Source of the DNA: Candidatus Babelota bacterium
GTDB lineage: Bacteria > Babelota > Babeliae > Babelales > Vermiphilaceae
DNA: 64,000 nucleotides
Assembly (NCBI GenBank): GCA_029262615.1
Contig: JAJCZD010000011.1
Location: forward strand, 1-64,000
Direction of reading: 5' to 3'
Part shown: positions 55,925-64,000 of the stretch, piece after piece
How the letters are laid out: every line of letters starts with the position of its first letter
Numbering within the stretch: position 1 is the stretch's first letter
Notes under the pieces: model-generated
Database searches by the model: none
What the model was told of the DNA's origin: nothing
Seen by the model: only the letters and a program-made list of their open reading frames with translations
Made by a program: the position numbers and the translations under genes

Positions 55925-55943
55925 GAAATAAATAACTTAGAGG

Positions 55944-56336
55944 TTATTTACAACCACCTTCGTTGTAAACACCTTCACCAAGACGGATTTTGTCTCTACT
56001 TAGACAAGATTCATCAACGTAAGGGCATCCATCAAAAGTATAAGTTGTAGAAGTTACAACATTAGTGCAACCATCTACTGCTTGCTTAGCTTCAACAACA
56101 GCCCATGCTTCACATGGAACTACTGTTTTGAACTTTGCGCAAGAATCAGAACATTGCGCGTTTGGTAAACAACCACCTTTTGGAGCTGCTGGCATCGCAC
56201 AACGTGGTGCACAAGGAGCACACTTTGTTGCACATACTGGCTTGCATGGTTTACATGAACCGCCACCACAACGACGTCTCGCAAACGCACCAGATACTGC
56301 TGCTAATGCAAGAATTGTAAATAAGAGTTTCTTCAT
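55944..56336 (-). CDS. Small cysteine-rich secreted protein
   Basis: The 130 residues have a clear signal peptide (about 1-19, F-A then R-R-R) and 15 cysteines in the roughly 110-residue mature chain. Seven are packed into K-P-C-K-P-V-C, T-K-C-A-P-C and related repeats near the start. GGAGA precedes the ATG. The pattern implies a disulfide-stabilised or metal-binding extracytoplasmic protein. It resembles small Cys-rich outer-layer proteins in style only; no family is recognised. Confidence 0.7.
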   Translation of the reverse strand: MKKLLFTILALAAVSGAFARRRCGGGSCKPCKPVCATKCAPCAPRCAMPAAPKGGCLPNAQCSDSCAKFKTVVPCEAWAVVEAKQAVDGCTNVVTSTTYTFDGCPYVDESCLSRDKIRLGEGVYNEGGCK

Positions 56337-56646
56337 GATACTCTCCTTTATAAAGGGTTAATAATACTCACGTTTCTAATACCAATATAATACTTTTTTT
56401 CCCCTAAAAACAATACTATTTGTAATAAAAAAAGGGGCAAAGGGGTAAATGCAGGGTAAATTAACCTAATTTAGGGGTCACTTTGTGTGGATTTTTGCTT
56501 GATAAAACCATTGGAAAAGGTTTTATTTACAGTCTTTTTTGAGCTATTAGTCACAGAATAATCTTAAAAGGGCTTTTTTTGAGAATTGTGGATTTGAGAA
56601 TTGCGGAAAGGAAAAGGGGAAAGGGCCAAGCAGGCCCCTTTTTAAG
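56337..56646. other. Gene-free stretch with hairpins and a short tandem repeat
   Basis: These 310 bases hold the promoter region of the Cys-rich gene and a perfect hairpin ATAAAACC/GGTTTTAT (56502-56526). Two adjacent 15-base units beginning TTTGAGAATTG (56578-56592 and 56593-56607) match at 14 of 15 positions. A GGGCC-AAGCA-GGCCC hairpin followed by T (about 56619-56643) probably terminates the next minus-strand gene in both directions. No small gene seen. Confidence 0.5.
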
Positions 56647-56910
56647 TTATAGTTCTTTTGTTTCTTCTTGGTCAAAAAGATCTTCTGAGTCTTCTAATAC
56701 CAAGAGATCTTCTTGTTCATCCATCAGAGCGTCTTCTTTAAAGAGATCTTCATCGTCCAAAGCCAGCTCTTCTTCTAGTAGTGCTTCGAGACTTGCTGTG
56801 TCTATCTCTTTTGATGGGTGATGTCTTTTTTTGCTTGTAAATGGGCGATGGCATGCCGGAGCACTTACCAACAACGCTAATGCAAGGACTGCAACCAAAT
56901 AATTCTTCAT
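56647..56910 (-). CDS. Small acidic secreted protein
   Basis: The 87 residues have a signal peptide ending near S-A-P-A-C, a short basic patch (S-K-K-R-H-H) and then a very acidic Leu/Glu/Asp helix to the end. A Cys follows directly after the hydrophobic core, but a proper lipobox is not obvious, so lipoprotein status is doubtful. It lies 31 bases upstream of lon on the same strand order. No family recognised. Confidence 0.62.
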   Translation of the reverse strand: MKNYLVAVLALALLVSAPACHRPFTSKKRHHPSKEIDTASLEALLEEELALDDEDLFKEDALMDEQEDLLVLEDSEDLFDQEETKEL

Positions 56911-56941
56911 GGAGCGTTAATTCCTTTCTTTTTAAAGTAAT

Positions 56942-59338
56942 TTATCGTGTAGCTAGCTTACGGCCCACTTTTTTTAATGGGCTCTTTTCAAATGCTAAGG
57001 TTAACACCTGATCCATGTTTTTGGCAAAAATTATCTTAAGATCTTTTAAATCTGTTTCTTTTAAAATGTCTTGGATGTCTTCAAAATTTTCTTGCGGTAC
57101 GATTACTTGCTCAAATCCATGTTGTTTTGCGGCAAGTAATTTTTCTTTTAGACCGCCAACAGGTAAGATTCGCCCTTGCAGAGTAATCTCTCCTGTCATA
57201 GCCAATTTTTGTTTTGTTGGTGTATTTGTCAAAATAGAGAGTAACGCAGAGCAGATTGTGATACCCGCAGAAGGGCCATCTTTGGGCGTAGCTCCTTCTG
57301 GAAGATGGATGTGCAGATCTTTGTTAGTGTGGAAGGTTTTATTTTTTAAATTTAGATCTTTTGCACGAGAACGAATGTAGCTTAAGGCTGCTTGTGCAGA
57401 TTCTTGCATTACTTCGCCCAACTGCCCAGTTAGGGTAAAGTTTCCTTTTCCGGGAAGCATGGTAGTTTCAATTTCTAGTACATCGCCACCAACTTCGGTC
57501 CATGCAAGACCAGTTGCCAGACCAATACGATCCTTTGAACTATTTAAGCTGGTTTTTTTGAATTTAGTATTACCAAGCCACTCAAGTAATCGAGTAGGTG
57601 TAATAACTACCACTTTTGCCTTTTTATCTTTGAGTAATAGTTGAATAGTTTTGCGCATGAGTTTTGTAATAGTTCGCTCAAGTTGACGTACTCCAGCTTC
57701 CTTGGTGTAATCATTAACCACTTTTGTAAGTACCTCATCACTTATTCTGAATTGACGAGTTGTTAAATCATGTTCAACTAAATTTTTAGGAATAAGGAAT
57801 TTTTTAGCAATAATGACTTTTTCTTGCTCTGTATAACCAGATAAGCTAATTAACTCCATTCGGTCAAACAATGGATATGGAATACCTTCCAGCATATTTG
57901 CCGTCGCAATAAACATAACCTTAGAAAGATCATAAGGTACGTCGATAAAGTGATCAACAAAAGTATTATTTTGTTCTGGATCCAACACTTCTAAAAGTGC
58001 AGAAGAGGGATCTCCATGAAAATCACGGCCTAATTTGTCAATTTCATCGAGCAAGATAACGGGATTTGTTTTTTTACATTTACGCATTGCTTGCATAATT
58101 TTTCCAGGAAGTGCACCAATATAGGTTCGTCGGTGTCCACGGATTTCTGCTTCATCTTTTACACCACCGAGAGAGATTCGCACAAACTCACGCCCCATGC
58201 TGCTTGCAATAGAGCGGGCCAATGAGGTTTTACCAACACCGGGAGGACCAACTAAACAAACGATTGGTGAGCGGCGTAATTTTTTAGAAAACTTTTTAGC
58301 AGCAAGAAATTCTATAATACGTTCTTTTGCTTTGTGCAAACCTGCGTGATCCCTATTGAGGATCTTTTCAGCTTGAATCAAGCTAATAGTATCTTTACTT
58401 TCTTGTTTCCATGGAATAGCACTCATCCACTCAATATAATGACGGCTTACTACCGCCTCAGAGGATAATGGTGGCATCTGTTCAAGGCGCTTGAGTTCTT
58501 TTTCGACCTTTTCAAAAGCTTCTTTTGGCAAGCCTAACTTTTTTATTTTTATGCGAAGCTGAGCTATTTCTGATGCTTGGTCTTCACGGCCTAGTTCTTT
58601 AGAAATAGCTTTCATTTGTTCAGTTAGGTAATATTCGCGGTGACTTTTTTCTACTTGTTCATGAATTCTACCACGAATGGACTGCTCTATTTGTAAAATC
58701 TCGATTTCTTTTTTTAATAAACCGCAAAGCCTCAAGATTCGTTTATGCAAATCTATTGTTTCTAATATTTCTTGGCGTTCATTAAAAGATAAGTTTACAT
58801 GCACTGCTATCGTATCAGTAACATAATCGATCTCTTGGGGTGTTTTGATCATAGTTATCAGATCTGACGGCGCTTTGTCATTTAATTTAACATAAGAACG
58901 ATATAGTTCTTTTAATTGGCGCCAGTGAGCTTCTAGCTTAACAGAGTTTTTATTGTTTTTAGTTGGTAGATCTGCAATCTCAACACCAAGAAATTCCTCT
59001 TGATTCTCTGAGCAAACTACCTTGGAGCGACAAATACCTTCAGCCAAAATCTTTAATGCACCATTAGGCATACGCCCAACCTGTAAAATAGTAGATCGTG
59101 TACCTATCTGAAATACATCTTCAATAGTAGGACTTTCCGTTATTTGTTCCTTTTGGGCAGAAATAAAGAGCGTCTTATCATGCTTAAGGGCATGCTCAAC
59201 AGCAGCTATAGAAGACGGACGTCCAACCATAATCGGAATAATACTTTTAGGGAGAATGACAACGTTTTTTAAGGGTAAAAGAGGCAAAACAGGGGCCTCA
59301 ATGTGCTTTTTTTCTATATTTTTAACTTGTTCTTCCAT
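56942..59338 (-). CDS. lon: ATP-dependent protease Lon
   Basis: Degrades misfolded and regulatory proteins in the cytoplasm. The start at 59338 is chosen because AGGAAA precedes it; an upstream ATG adds eight codons. The 798 residues contain the N-terminal LON domain (P-L-L-P-L-K-N-V-V-I), Walker A G-P-P-G-V-G-K-T, Walker B V-I-L-L-D-E-I-D-K, and the Ser-Lys dyad in P-K-D-G-P-S-A-G and G-L-K-E-K-L-L-A-A. Length normal. Confidence 0.97.
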   Translation of the reverse strand: MEEQVKNIEKKHIEAPVLPLLPLKNVVILPKSIIPIMVGRPSSIAAVEHALKHDKTLFISAQKEQITESPTIEDVFQIGTRSTILQVGRMPNGALKILAEGICRSKVVCSENQEEFLGVEIADLPTKNNKNSVKLEAHWRQLKELYRSYVKLNDKAPSDLITMIKTPQEIDYVTDTIAVHVNLSFNERQEILETIDLHKRILRLCGLLKKEIEILQIEQSIRGRIHEQVEKSHREYYLTEQMKAISKELGREDQASEIAQLRIKIKKLGLPKEAFEKVEKELKRLEQMPPLSSEAVVSRHYIEWMSAIPWKQESKDTISLIQAEKILNRDHAGLHKAKERIIEFLAAKKFSKKLRRSPIVCLVGPPGVGKTSLARSIASSMGREFVRISLGGVKDEAEIRGHRRTYIGALPGKIMQAMRKCKKTNPVILLDEIDKLGRDFHGDPSSALLEVLDPEQNNTFVDHFIDVPYDLSKVMFIATANMLEGIPYPLFDRMELISLSGYTEQEKVIIAKKFLIPKNLVEHDLTTRQFRISDEVLTKVVNDYTKEAGVRQLERTITKLMRKTIQLLLKDKKAKVVVITPTRLLEWLGNTKFKKTSLNSSKDRIGLATGLAWTEVGGDVLEIETTMLPGKGNFTLTGQLGEVMQESAQAALSYIRSRAKDLNLKNKTFHTNKDLHIHLPEGATPKDGPSAGITICSALLSILTNTPTKQKLAMTGEITLQGRILPVGGLKEKLLAAKQHGFEQVIVPQENFEDIQDILKETDLKDLKIIFAKNMDQVLTLAFEKSPLKKVGRKLATR

Positions 59339-59637
59339 TTTTTTCCTATAAGGCTTATACAAGTATTACCTCAAGATACCATTAATTTATCTTATTTTGA
59401 AGGTAATAACCCATTCTCTTACCTACTATCTAATACAGCTCATCATAACAAAAATTGACTATTTGGCAAGTAAAACAGGGGCATCTATTAAAAGGGCATG
59501 GGAATCTTTCTTTATTTTAGCTGAAAAAGAAATAAATAAGGAGTATGCGGTAAAGCTAGTGTATTCTATTTGTTTTGTTATAATTATTACAAATTGATCA
59601 CGAGTATAAAATGATTAAATCGTAAGGGGCTGTCCTG
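59339..59637. other. Intergenic region between lon and tlc with an inverted repeat
   Basis: No convincing gene lies here. ATTACCTCAA (59365-59374) and TTGAAGGTAAT (59397-59407) form an interrupted inverted repeat 27 bases from the lon start, a possible operator. A TATAAA at 59605-59610 may be the -10 element of the first tlc gene. Confidence 0.4.
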
Positions 59638-60996
59638 ATGCTGGCGCGTTTAGCTTCATTTTTATGGGGCAAATTCCAAAGTAAAGCAGAAGTTCGTAAG
59701 TTCATTACTTTGGGCTTGATTTTTTTTCTCATAATTGGATCATATTGGGCCCTTCGGCCAGTCAAGCATAGCATATTCTGTGCTATTGTTGGTATCGAAT
59801 ATGAACCACTGGCAAAGATTATTTCTCTTTTTGTGATTATTCCGATCTTAATGGTGTATAGCAAGTTGGTCGATTTGCTTCCTCGTCGTACTGTTTTTTA
59901 TTTATTAACGGCTATTTATGGTTCTCTAAGTCTCTTTTTTGCTTGGCGATTCATGCAGCCTTCTTGTGGTTTACTCACCTTAGAAACTGACCCAACTAGA
60001 TTAATTGGATGGTTGTGGTTTATTTTTGTTGAAAGCTTTGGTTCCTTAATGGTTTCGCTTTTTTGGGCTATTACTACTGACGTTACAAATGCAGATTCAG
60101 CAAAGCGCGGGTTTCCCCTTATTGTAGTATTAGGACAAACGGGAAATATTCTCGGTCCTTTAGCTTTGCAAGCAAAACGATATGGTTTTACTCATTCAGG
60201 GCCTATTGTGGCAATCATAGCGATGATAATGTTTGCTATGGGTGGTCTCATGTGGTTCTTTTTTTATTCTACTCCAAAAAGTCAATTACGAGGCTATGTT
60301 GCAAAAAATGAGATAGTAGTTGAGAAAAAAGTACGTCCGGGAATTTTTGAAGGGTTTTTCCATATTGCAACCAAACCATACTTATTGATTATTTTTGGAA
60401 TTGTTGTGGCCTATGAGGCTATTATTACGGTGGTTGATTATCACTTTATGGCTTTGGCAAGGACGGTTTATATCACTGAAATCGATTATAATGCCTATTT
60501 AAATTCATATGCTATTTGGACCGGTATTATTGCAACCAGCTGTATTGTTTTTGGTATTAGCAATATACAAAGACGATTAGGAATATCAGCATCCTTATTC
60601 TTGATGCCAATTTTGACTCTTGCAGGAGTTCTGACAATAGCAATATACCCAACACTATCAGTTGCTTTTTGGACTATTGCAATAGCAAAAGCGGTAAATT
60701 ATGCATTAAATCAACCGGTGATTAAGCAATTATATATTCCCACTTCAAAAGATACGCGTTATAAAGCGCAAGCATGGATTGATATGTTTGGCTCACGTGG
60801 TTCAAAAGCGGTGGGATCAGGTGTAAATTTAGTAAGGGGAGTTTTGACCTCAGCCTATGGGTCATTAGGGCTAACAGTATTCTTATTTGGTTTTTGTGGG
60901 ATGTCTATATTCACTGTTATTGGGTGGTTGTTTGGAGCTCATTATTTGGCGGGCACGTACCAAGAGGCCATCGATAATAATGAAATTGTGTGTTAA
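59638..60996 (+). CDS. ATP/ADP-translocase-family (Tlc) nucleotide transporter, copy 1
   Basis: A multi-pass carrier of the plastid/rickettsial type that imports host ATP in exchange for ADP, or moves other nucleotides. The 452 residues have about 12 hydrophobic helices and family motifs: Y-W-A-L-R-P-V-K-H-S-I-F, Y-S-K-L-V-D, F-W-A-I-T-T-D-V-T and K-Q-L-Y-I-P-T. AAGGGG precedes the ATG. Copy 2 follows within 40 bases, so both are probably in one operon. Specific substrates cannot be read from sequence. Confidence 0.92.
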   Translation: MLARLASFLWGKFQSKAEVRKFITLGLIFFLIIGSYWALRPVKHSIFCAIVGIEYEPLAKIISLFVIIPILMVYSKLVDLLPRRTVFYLLTAIYGSLSLFFAWRFMQPSCGLLTLETDPTRLIGWLWFIFVESFGSLMVSLFWAITTDVTNADSAKRGFPLIVVLGQTGNILGPLALQAKRYGFTHSGPIVAIIAMIMFAMGGLMWFFFYSTPKSQLRGYVAKNEIVVEKKVRPGIFEGFFHIATKPYLLIIFGIVVAYEAIITVVDYHFMALARTVYITEIDYNAYLNSYAIWTGIIATSCIVFGISNIQRRLGISASLFLMPILTLAGVLTIAIYPTLSVAFWTIAIAKAVNYALNQPVIKQLYIPTSKDTRYKAQAWIDMFGSRGSKAVGSGVNLVRGVLTSAYGSLGLTVFLFGFCGMSIFTVIGWLFGAHYLAGTYQEAIDNNEIVC

Positions 60997-61034
60997 GAAG
61001 GATTTAAATTACGAACAATTAGAGGGAAAAACAA

Positions 61035-62432
61035 ATGGGATCTCATGTGGTAAAGATTTTCAAATCGTTTTTTGAAGTAGAAAAACATGAGCGGTTAAAA
61101 CTACTGTTGTTAACCATTTCCTTCTTTGTCATCATTGCTTCCTATACGCTTGCCAAAGAACTTAAAGATTCGATTTTTTCTTCTATGGTAGGACGGGAAT
61201 ATATTCCTTGGGCTAAGGTAATTTTTATACTGGTTATGATACCTGCTATTTTTCTCTATTCAAAATTAGTTGATAAATTACGTCGTTATAAATTGCTTTC
61301 CCTTTATTGCTTTGTCTATGCGATTATAGGCCTTATATTTACTTTGTTTTTGGCTCATCCAATAATTGGTTTATCTAATACGCAGGCAAGCCCCTATCGA
61401 TTATTCGGTTGGCTTTTTTATTTTTTCGTTGAGGGGTTTTCTCCTTTTGTTGTAGGGCTTTTCTGGGCTTTTGCTAACTCAGTTACCTCTCCAGATGGTG
61501 CAAAGCAAAATTATGGACTTATGGTTTCTGGTTCTAAGCTAGGTGGTATGCTCAGTGCCGCTTTTGCTTGGGCTTTACTGAGTTTTTCTGATTCATATAT
61601 TGTTTTATCTGATACATTAAAACATCAAATATTACTTGGGGTATCGTCAGTTATCCTTTTATCTGTACCATTTTTTATCTATATGCTTATGAAAAAGGTT
61701 TCAGGTAGAGAATTGCATGGATACGAAGCGGTGTATAAAGTTGAAAAAAAACGTGCAAAAGAAGGAAAAGCGCAAACTGGTATTTTTGCAGGTTTAAAAA
61801 TGTTTGTTGAATACCCTTATATATTTGGTATTTTTTCTATCGTTTTTTTCTATGAGGTAATTCATTCTGTCTTGAGTTATCAGCGAATTGGTATGGCTCA
61901 AGCTAACTCTGCTAATATTTCCCAAACAAGTACTTTCTTATTTAAATTGATTTTTTTAACCCATTTGATTGGTTTTTTTATCTCATTATTTGGCACAAAG
62001 GCATTATTAGAAAAAATGGGTGAGCGATATTGTTTAATTCTTATTCCAGTCTCAACAGCATTATTATTTATTTATTTCTTCTTTAGCACAACCCAATTTG
62101 CATTTTTGGCTTTTTATGTATTGCTTCGCTCTATTCATTATGGCTTCAGTTATCCAGTGAGAGAAAGCTTATATATTCCAACGATAAAAGAAATAAAATT
62201 CAAGTCAAAATCGTGGATTGATGCCTTTGGTACAAAATTTGCTAAATCAACAGGTTCTACCTTTAATTACCTCACCAGGCATTTTGACGTGTCTCTGTTC
62301 CTCACAGCTCAATCGGTCTTTTTTGGTATTATGCTTGCCTTATGGCTCGTAGCTGCGTATTTACTAGGCAAGCGATTTGAGAAAGCAGTTTCACGTGGGG
62401 AAGTAATTGGGGTGAAGCCTGATGAGGCTTAA
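61035..62432 (+). CDS. ATP/ADP-translocase-family (Tlc) nucleotide transporter, copy 2
   Basis: The 465 residues share the fold and landmarks with copy 1: Y-T-L-A-K-E-L-K-D-S-I-F, Y-S-K-L-V-D, F-W-A-F-A-N-S-V-T and R-E-S-L-Y-I-P-T. It keeps the K-E-L-K-D-S form of the first motif, nearer the classical transporters than copy 1 (R-P-V-K-H-S). The two may divide nucleotide exchange and net import, as in chlamydiae and rickettsiae; that division is inferred. GAGGG ribosome site present. Confidence 0.92.
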   Translation: MGSHVVKIFKSFFEVEKHERLKLLLLTISFFVIIASYTLAKELKDSIFSSMVGREYIPWAKVIFILVMIPAIFLYSKLVDKLRRYKLLSLYCFVYAIIGLIFTLFLAHPIIGLSNTQASPYRLFGWLFYFFVEGFSPFVVGLFWAFANSVTSPDGAKQNYGLMVSGSKLGGMLSAAFAWALLSFSDSYIVLSDTLKHQILLGVSSVILLSVPFFIYMLMKKVSGRELHGYEAVYKVEKKRAKEGKAQTGIFAGLKMFVEYPYIFGIFSIVFFYEVIHSVLSYQRIGMAQANSANISQTSTFLFKLIFLTHLIGFFISLFGTKALLEKMGERYCLILIPVSTALLFIYFFFSTTQFAFLAFYVLLRSIHYGFSYPVRESLYIPTIKEIKFKSKSWIDAFGTKFAKSTGSTFNYLTRHFDVSLFLTAQSVFFGIMLALWLVAAYLLGKRFEKAVSRGEVIGVKPDEA

Positions 62433-62571
62433 TGCAATTTTTTGTTGAAATTTTGCCTATTTTTGCTACTTTAAGTGCTATATAACTGTAAAAATCTCAC
62501 TTTCTTGAATTAGGGTGGTTCTTGTGAAATCAAGCCCAGAAGGTGATAGATGTAACCCTAAAAGGAAATTC

Positions 62572-63492
62572 ATGGAATTAAAAGAATTAGTCAAAAGTGG
62601 TATTCACTTTGGTCACTTAAAATCCCGTCGCAATCCCAAAATGGATCCATATATTTGGGGCCACAGAGGCGGTATTTTACTTATCGATGTTTCAAAAACA
62701 GCTCAACAGCTTCGCAAGGCTGGCAAATTTTTAGACGATATTGTTGCTCAGAATAAGACTATTTTGTGGGTTGGTACCAAAAAAGCAGCTCAGGATATCA
62801 TTACAAACGCAGCAATAGAGTTAAATCAACCATATGTAACTCATCGTTGGATTGGTGGTACTCTTAGTAATTTTCCGCAAGTTAAAAAATCAGTAACAAA
62901 AATGCTTCATTTGGAAGATGTTGTTTCACGGTCTGAAGATTTCCCGTTATATACAAAAAAAGAATTAAACTCGTTTGGAAAATTAATTGAACGTTTGAAG
63001 AAGAACGTTGGTGGTATTGTGAATCTTTCTTGGCCGGTTGGTGCTGTTGTTATTATCGATGTGCGAAAAGAACAATCCGCTCTTAAAGAAGCAACCCGAA
63101 TGGGTATACCGGTAATTGCTTTGGTTGATACTAATTGTGATCCTACATTGGTTAATATACCTATTCCTGGTAATGATGATGCACCTCGTGCAATTAAGTT
63201 GGTTGTTGATTACCTTGTAAAAGCAACTAAAGTAGGGCAAGAGAAAGCAGCTAAAACCAAAAAAGAGCAAGAAGAAAAAAAACTTGCTGAACGAGCAAAA
63301 AGAAAAGAAGAATTGAAGGCGCAAAAGCCAGCAGTAGAAAAAGAAAAAAAAGCTGAAGCTCCAAAGAAGGTAGCTGTTGAATCAAAGAAAGCAGCAACTG
63401 AAGTAAAAGCGGTTGCAACAAAACCAAAAAAAACAACTGCTGCAAAAAAAGTAACGGCTACTAAACCAAAGGCAAAAACAACTAAGAAATAA
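62572..63492 (+). CDS. rpsB: 30S ribosomal protein S2 with Lys/Ala-rich tail
   Basis: The start at 62572 ([15 protein letters not shown]) is chosen over one 19 codons upstream because AAAGGA precedes it and it matches S2 N-termini. Core motifs include [16 protein letters not shown] and [10 protein letters not shown]2 is normally about 240 residues. Here 306 residues include a C-terminal tail of about 80, almost all Lys, Ala, Glu and Thr. tsf, which usually follows, is replaced by tRNA-Ser and SRP RNA. Confidence 0.95.
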   Translation: MELKELVKSGIHFGHLKSRRNPKMDPYIWGHRGGILLIDVSKTAQQLRKAGKFLDDIVAQNKTILWVGTKKAAQDIITNAAIELNQPYVTHRWIGGTLSNFPQVKKSVTKMLHLEDVVSRSEDFPLYTKKELNSFGKLIERLKKNVGGIVNLSWPVGAVVIIDVRKEQSALKEATRMGIPVIALVDTNCDPTLVNIPIPGNDDAPRAIKLVVDYLVKATKVGQEKAAKTKKEQEEKKLAERAKRKEELKAQKPAVEKEKKAEAPKKVAVESKKAATEVKAVATKPKKTTAAKKVTATKPKAKTTKK

Positions 63493-63507
63493 CAATTGAA
63501 ATTCTTT

Positions 63508-63599
63508 GGAGAGGTGTCTGAGTGGCCGAAAGAGCACGATTGGAAATCGTGTATGTCCTGAAAAGGGCATCGAGGGTTCGAATCCCTCTCTCTCCACCA
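63508..63599 (+). tRNA. tRNA-Ser (anticodon GGA)
   Basis: A class II tRNA with a seven-pair acceptor stem (GGAGAGG with TCTCTCC), anticodon stem CACGA/TCGTG around TTGGAAA (anticodon GGA, reading UCC and UCU), a long variable arm (ATGTCC/GGGCAT) and the T arm GAGGG-TTCGAAT-CCCTC. The terminal CCA is encoded. Confidence 0.97.
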
Positions 63600-63609
63600 G
63601 TCTTTGTTT

Positions 63610-63655
63610 CCGGCCACCCTGAGTGATTTGCGAAAGTAAATTGTATCAAGGCCGG
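63610..63655. repeat. Palindromic repeat copy between tRNA-Ser and SRP RNA
   Basis: CCGGCC (63610-63615) and GGCCGG (63650-63655) enclose a unit matching the mpg copy at 25929-25963, with inner hairpin ATTTGC-GAAA-GTAAAT. A changed A-T pair and a G-T pair maintain the stem relative to the other copy. Confidence 0.65.
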
Positions 63656-63677
63656 TTGTAGAAGCTAAAAAAAATTA

Positions 63678-63770
63678 GGGGAAGAGTCCTAAAGGGTGAA
63701 TTTATTTAATCTGTCAGATCTGAAAAGAAGCAGCAGGGATAAAGACATTCTTGTAGAATCTTCCCCTTTT
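63678..63770 (+). ncRNA. ffs: Signal recognition particle RNA (4.5S type)
   Basis: The RNA of the signal recognition particle. The conserved Ffh-binding tip is visible: GTCAGATCT-GAAA-AGAAGCAGCAG (from about 63713), matching the bacterial pattern with a GAAA tetraloop closed by U-A instead of GGAA closed by C-G. The ends pair (GGGGAAGA at 63678 with TCTTCCCC ending 63766), and TTTT follows as terminator. About 89 nt, the short form lacking an Alu domain. The order tRNA-Ser, SRP RNA, dnaX is also found in other bacteria. Confidence 0.88.
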
Positions 63771-63805
63771 GTAACATTTTAACATTCGAAATGAATTTGC
63801 GAATC

Positions 63806-64000
63806 ATGAGCACAGAAGTGAAACTTAATCTCACGCGCAAATGGAGGTCCAAAAATTTTGACCAAATAATTGGTCAAGAGCTATCGGTACGTATGCTTAA
63901 AAATAGCTTATACCTTAATCATTTCTTTCCGGTCTATCTATTTTCTGGCCAGCGTGGTTGTGGTAAGACCTCGACGGCTCGTGTATTTGCTGCCGCGCTT
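63806..64000 (+). CDS. dnaX: DNA polymerase III gamma/tau subunit (5' part)
   Basis: The clamp-loader ATPase gene runs off the window; 65 codons are present. L-T-R-K-W-R-S-K-N-F-D-Q-I-I-G-Q-E is the typical DnaX N-terminus, and the Walker A F-S-G-Q-R-G-C-G-K-T-S-T follows. Start could be 63806 (Met-Ser-Thr-Glu) or the in-frame ATG at 63791; neither has a clear ribosome site. Confidence 0.93.
   Translation, partial: MSTEVKLNLTRKWRSKNFDQIIGQELSVRMLKNSLYLNHFFPVYLFSGQRGCGKTSTARVFAAAL

Noticed and set aside
59397-59597. A 66-codon plus-strand frame with TTG start between lon and tlc
   Set aside because: No ribosome site, composition unlike neighbours, and it starts inside an inverted repeat. Not supported as a gene.
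63210-63617. A 135-codon minus-strand frame across rpsB and the tRNA
   Set aside because: Antisense to the Lys/Ala-rich S2 tail and includes the tRNA gene. Artefact.

Overview
AT-rich bacterial chromosome. The gene content suggests a strictly host-associated bacterium of the Dependentiae (TM6) type. This placement is inferred from content, not from a phylogeny. Support comes from two adjacent ATP/ADP-translocase (Tlc) genes, unusually many Sec-signal proteins with no known function, two eukaryote-like cytosolic phospholipase A2 genes, an ankyrin-type secreted protein, collagen-like surface proteins, and an otherwise ordinary housekeeping set (gyrB, lon, lysS, recJ, cmk, glmS, dnaJ, rpsB, rpsI, tilS, tadA, dnaX).

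Layout. 1-4.8 kb: a Fe-S scaffold gene and a NurA-type nuclease, then small secreted coiled-coil proteins, one broken by a single in-frame stop. 4.8-8.7 kb: dnaJ, a sugar-nucleotide epimerase and a flavin oxidoreductase. 8.7-20.1 kb: seven minus-strand genes for secreted modular proteins, five of them tightly packed. They combine delta-60 propeller-like repeats, collagen Gly-X-Y runs, coiled coils with Cys-Cys pairs usually every 14 residues, and interchangeable C-terminal heads. 20.2-23.4 kb: three glycan enzymes with signal peptides. 23.4-23.9 kb: a gene-free stretch rich in nested inverted repeats. 23.9-28.1 kb: a TonB/TolA-like protein, mpg, two secreted proteins (one ending in a basic tract plus a textbook PCNA-binding PIP box) and tilS. 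28.2-32 kb: three tandem secreted paralogues with motifs recalling TraB/ChaN-type enzymes.

32-41 kb: gyrB, tadA, a DksA-type regulator, rpsI, glmS, an ATP-grasp enzyme, an S41 protease and an ftsB/divIC-like gene. 41.0-45.4 kb: the most unusual segment. It is a polymorphic-toxin island bounded by a 52-bp direct repeat that duplicates the 3' end of the ftsB-like gene. It holds a 765-residue secreted toxin, immunity genes, and two promoterless EndoU-like toxin-tip/immunity cassettes in different states of decay. 45.5-64 kb: a membrane protein, superoxide dismutase, ankyrin-type protein, lysS, the two phospholipases, recJ-cmk, two small secreted proteins, lon, two tlc genes, rpsB, tRNA-Ser, SRP RNA and the start of dnaX.

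Together the genes depict an energy-scavenging intracellular bacterium that invests heavily in surface fibres, secreted enzymes and effectors, and antagonistic toxins. All functions are read from sequence alone. Family names rest on motif recognition, and no database search was run.
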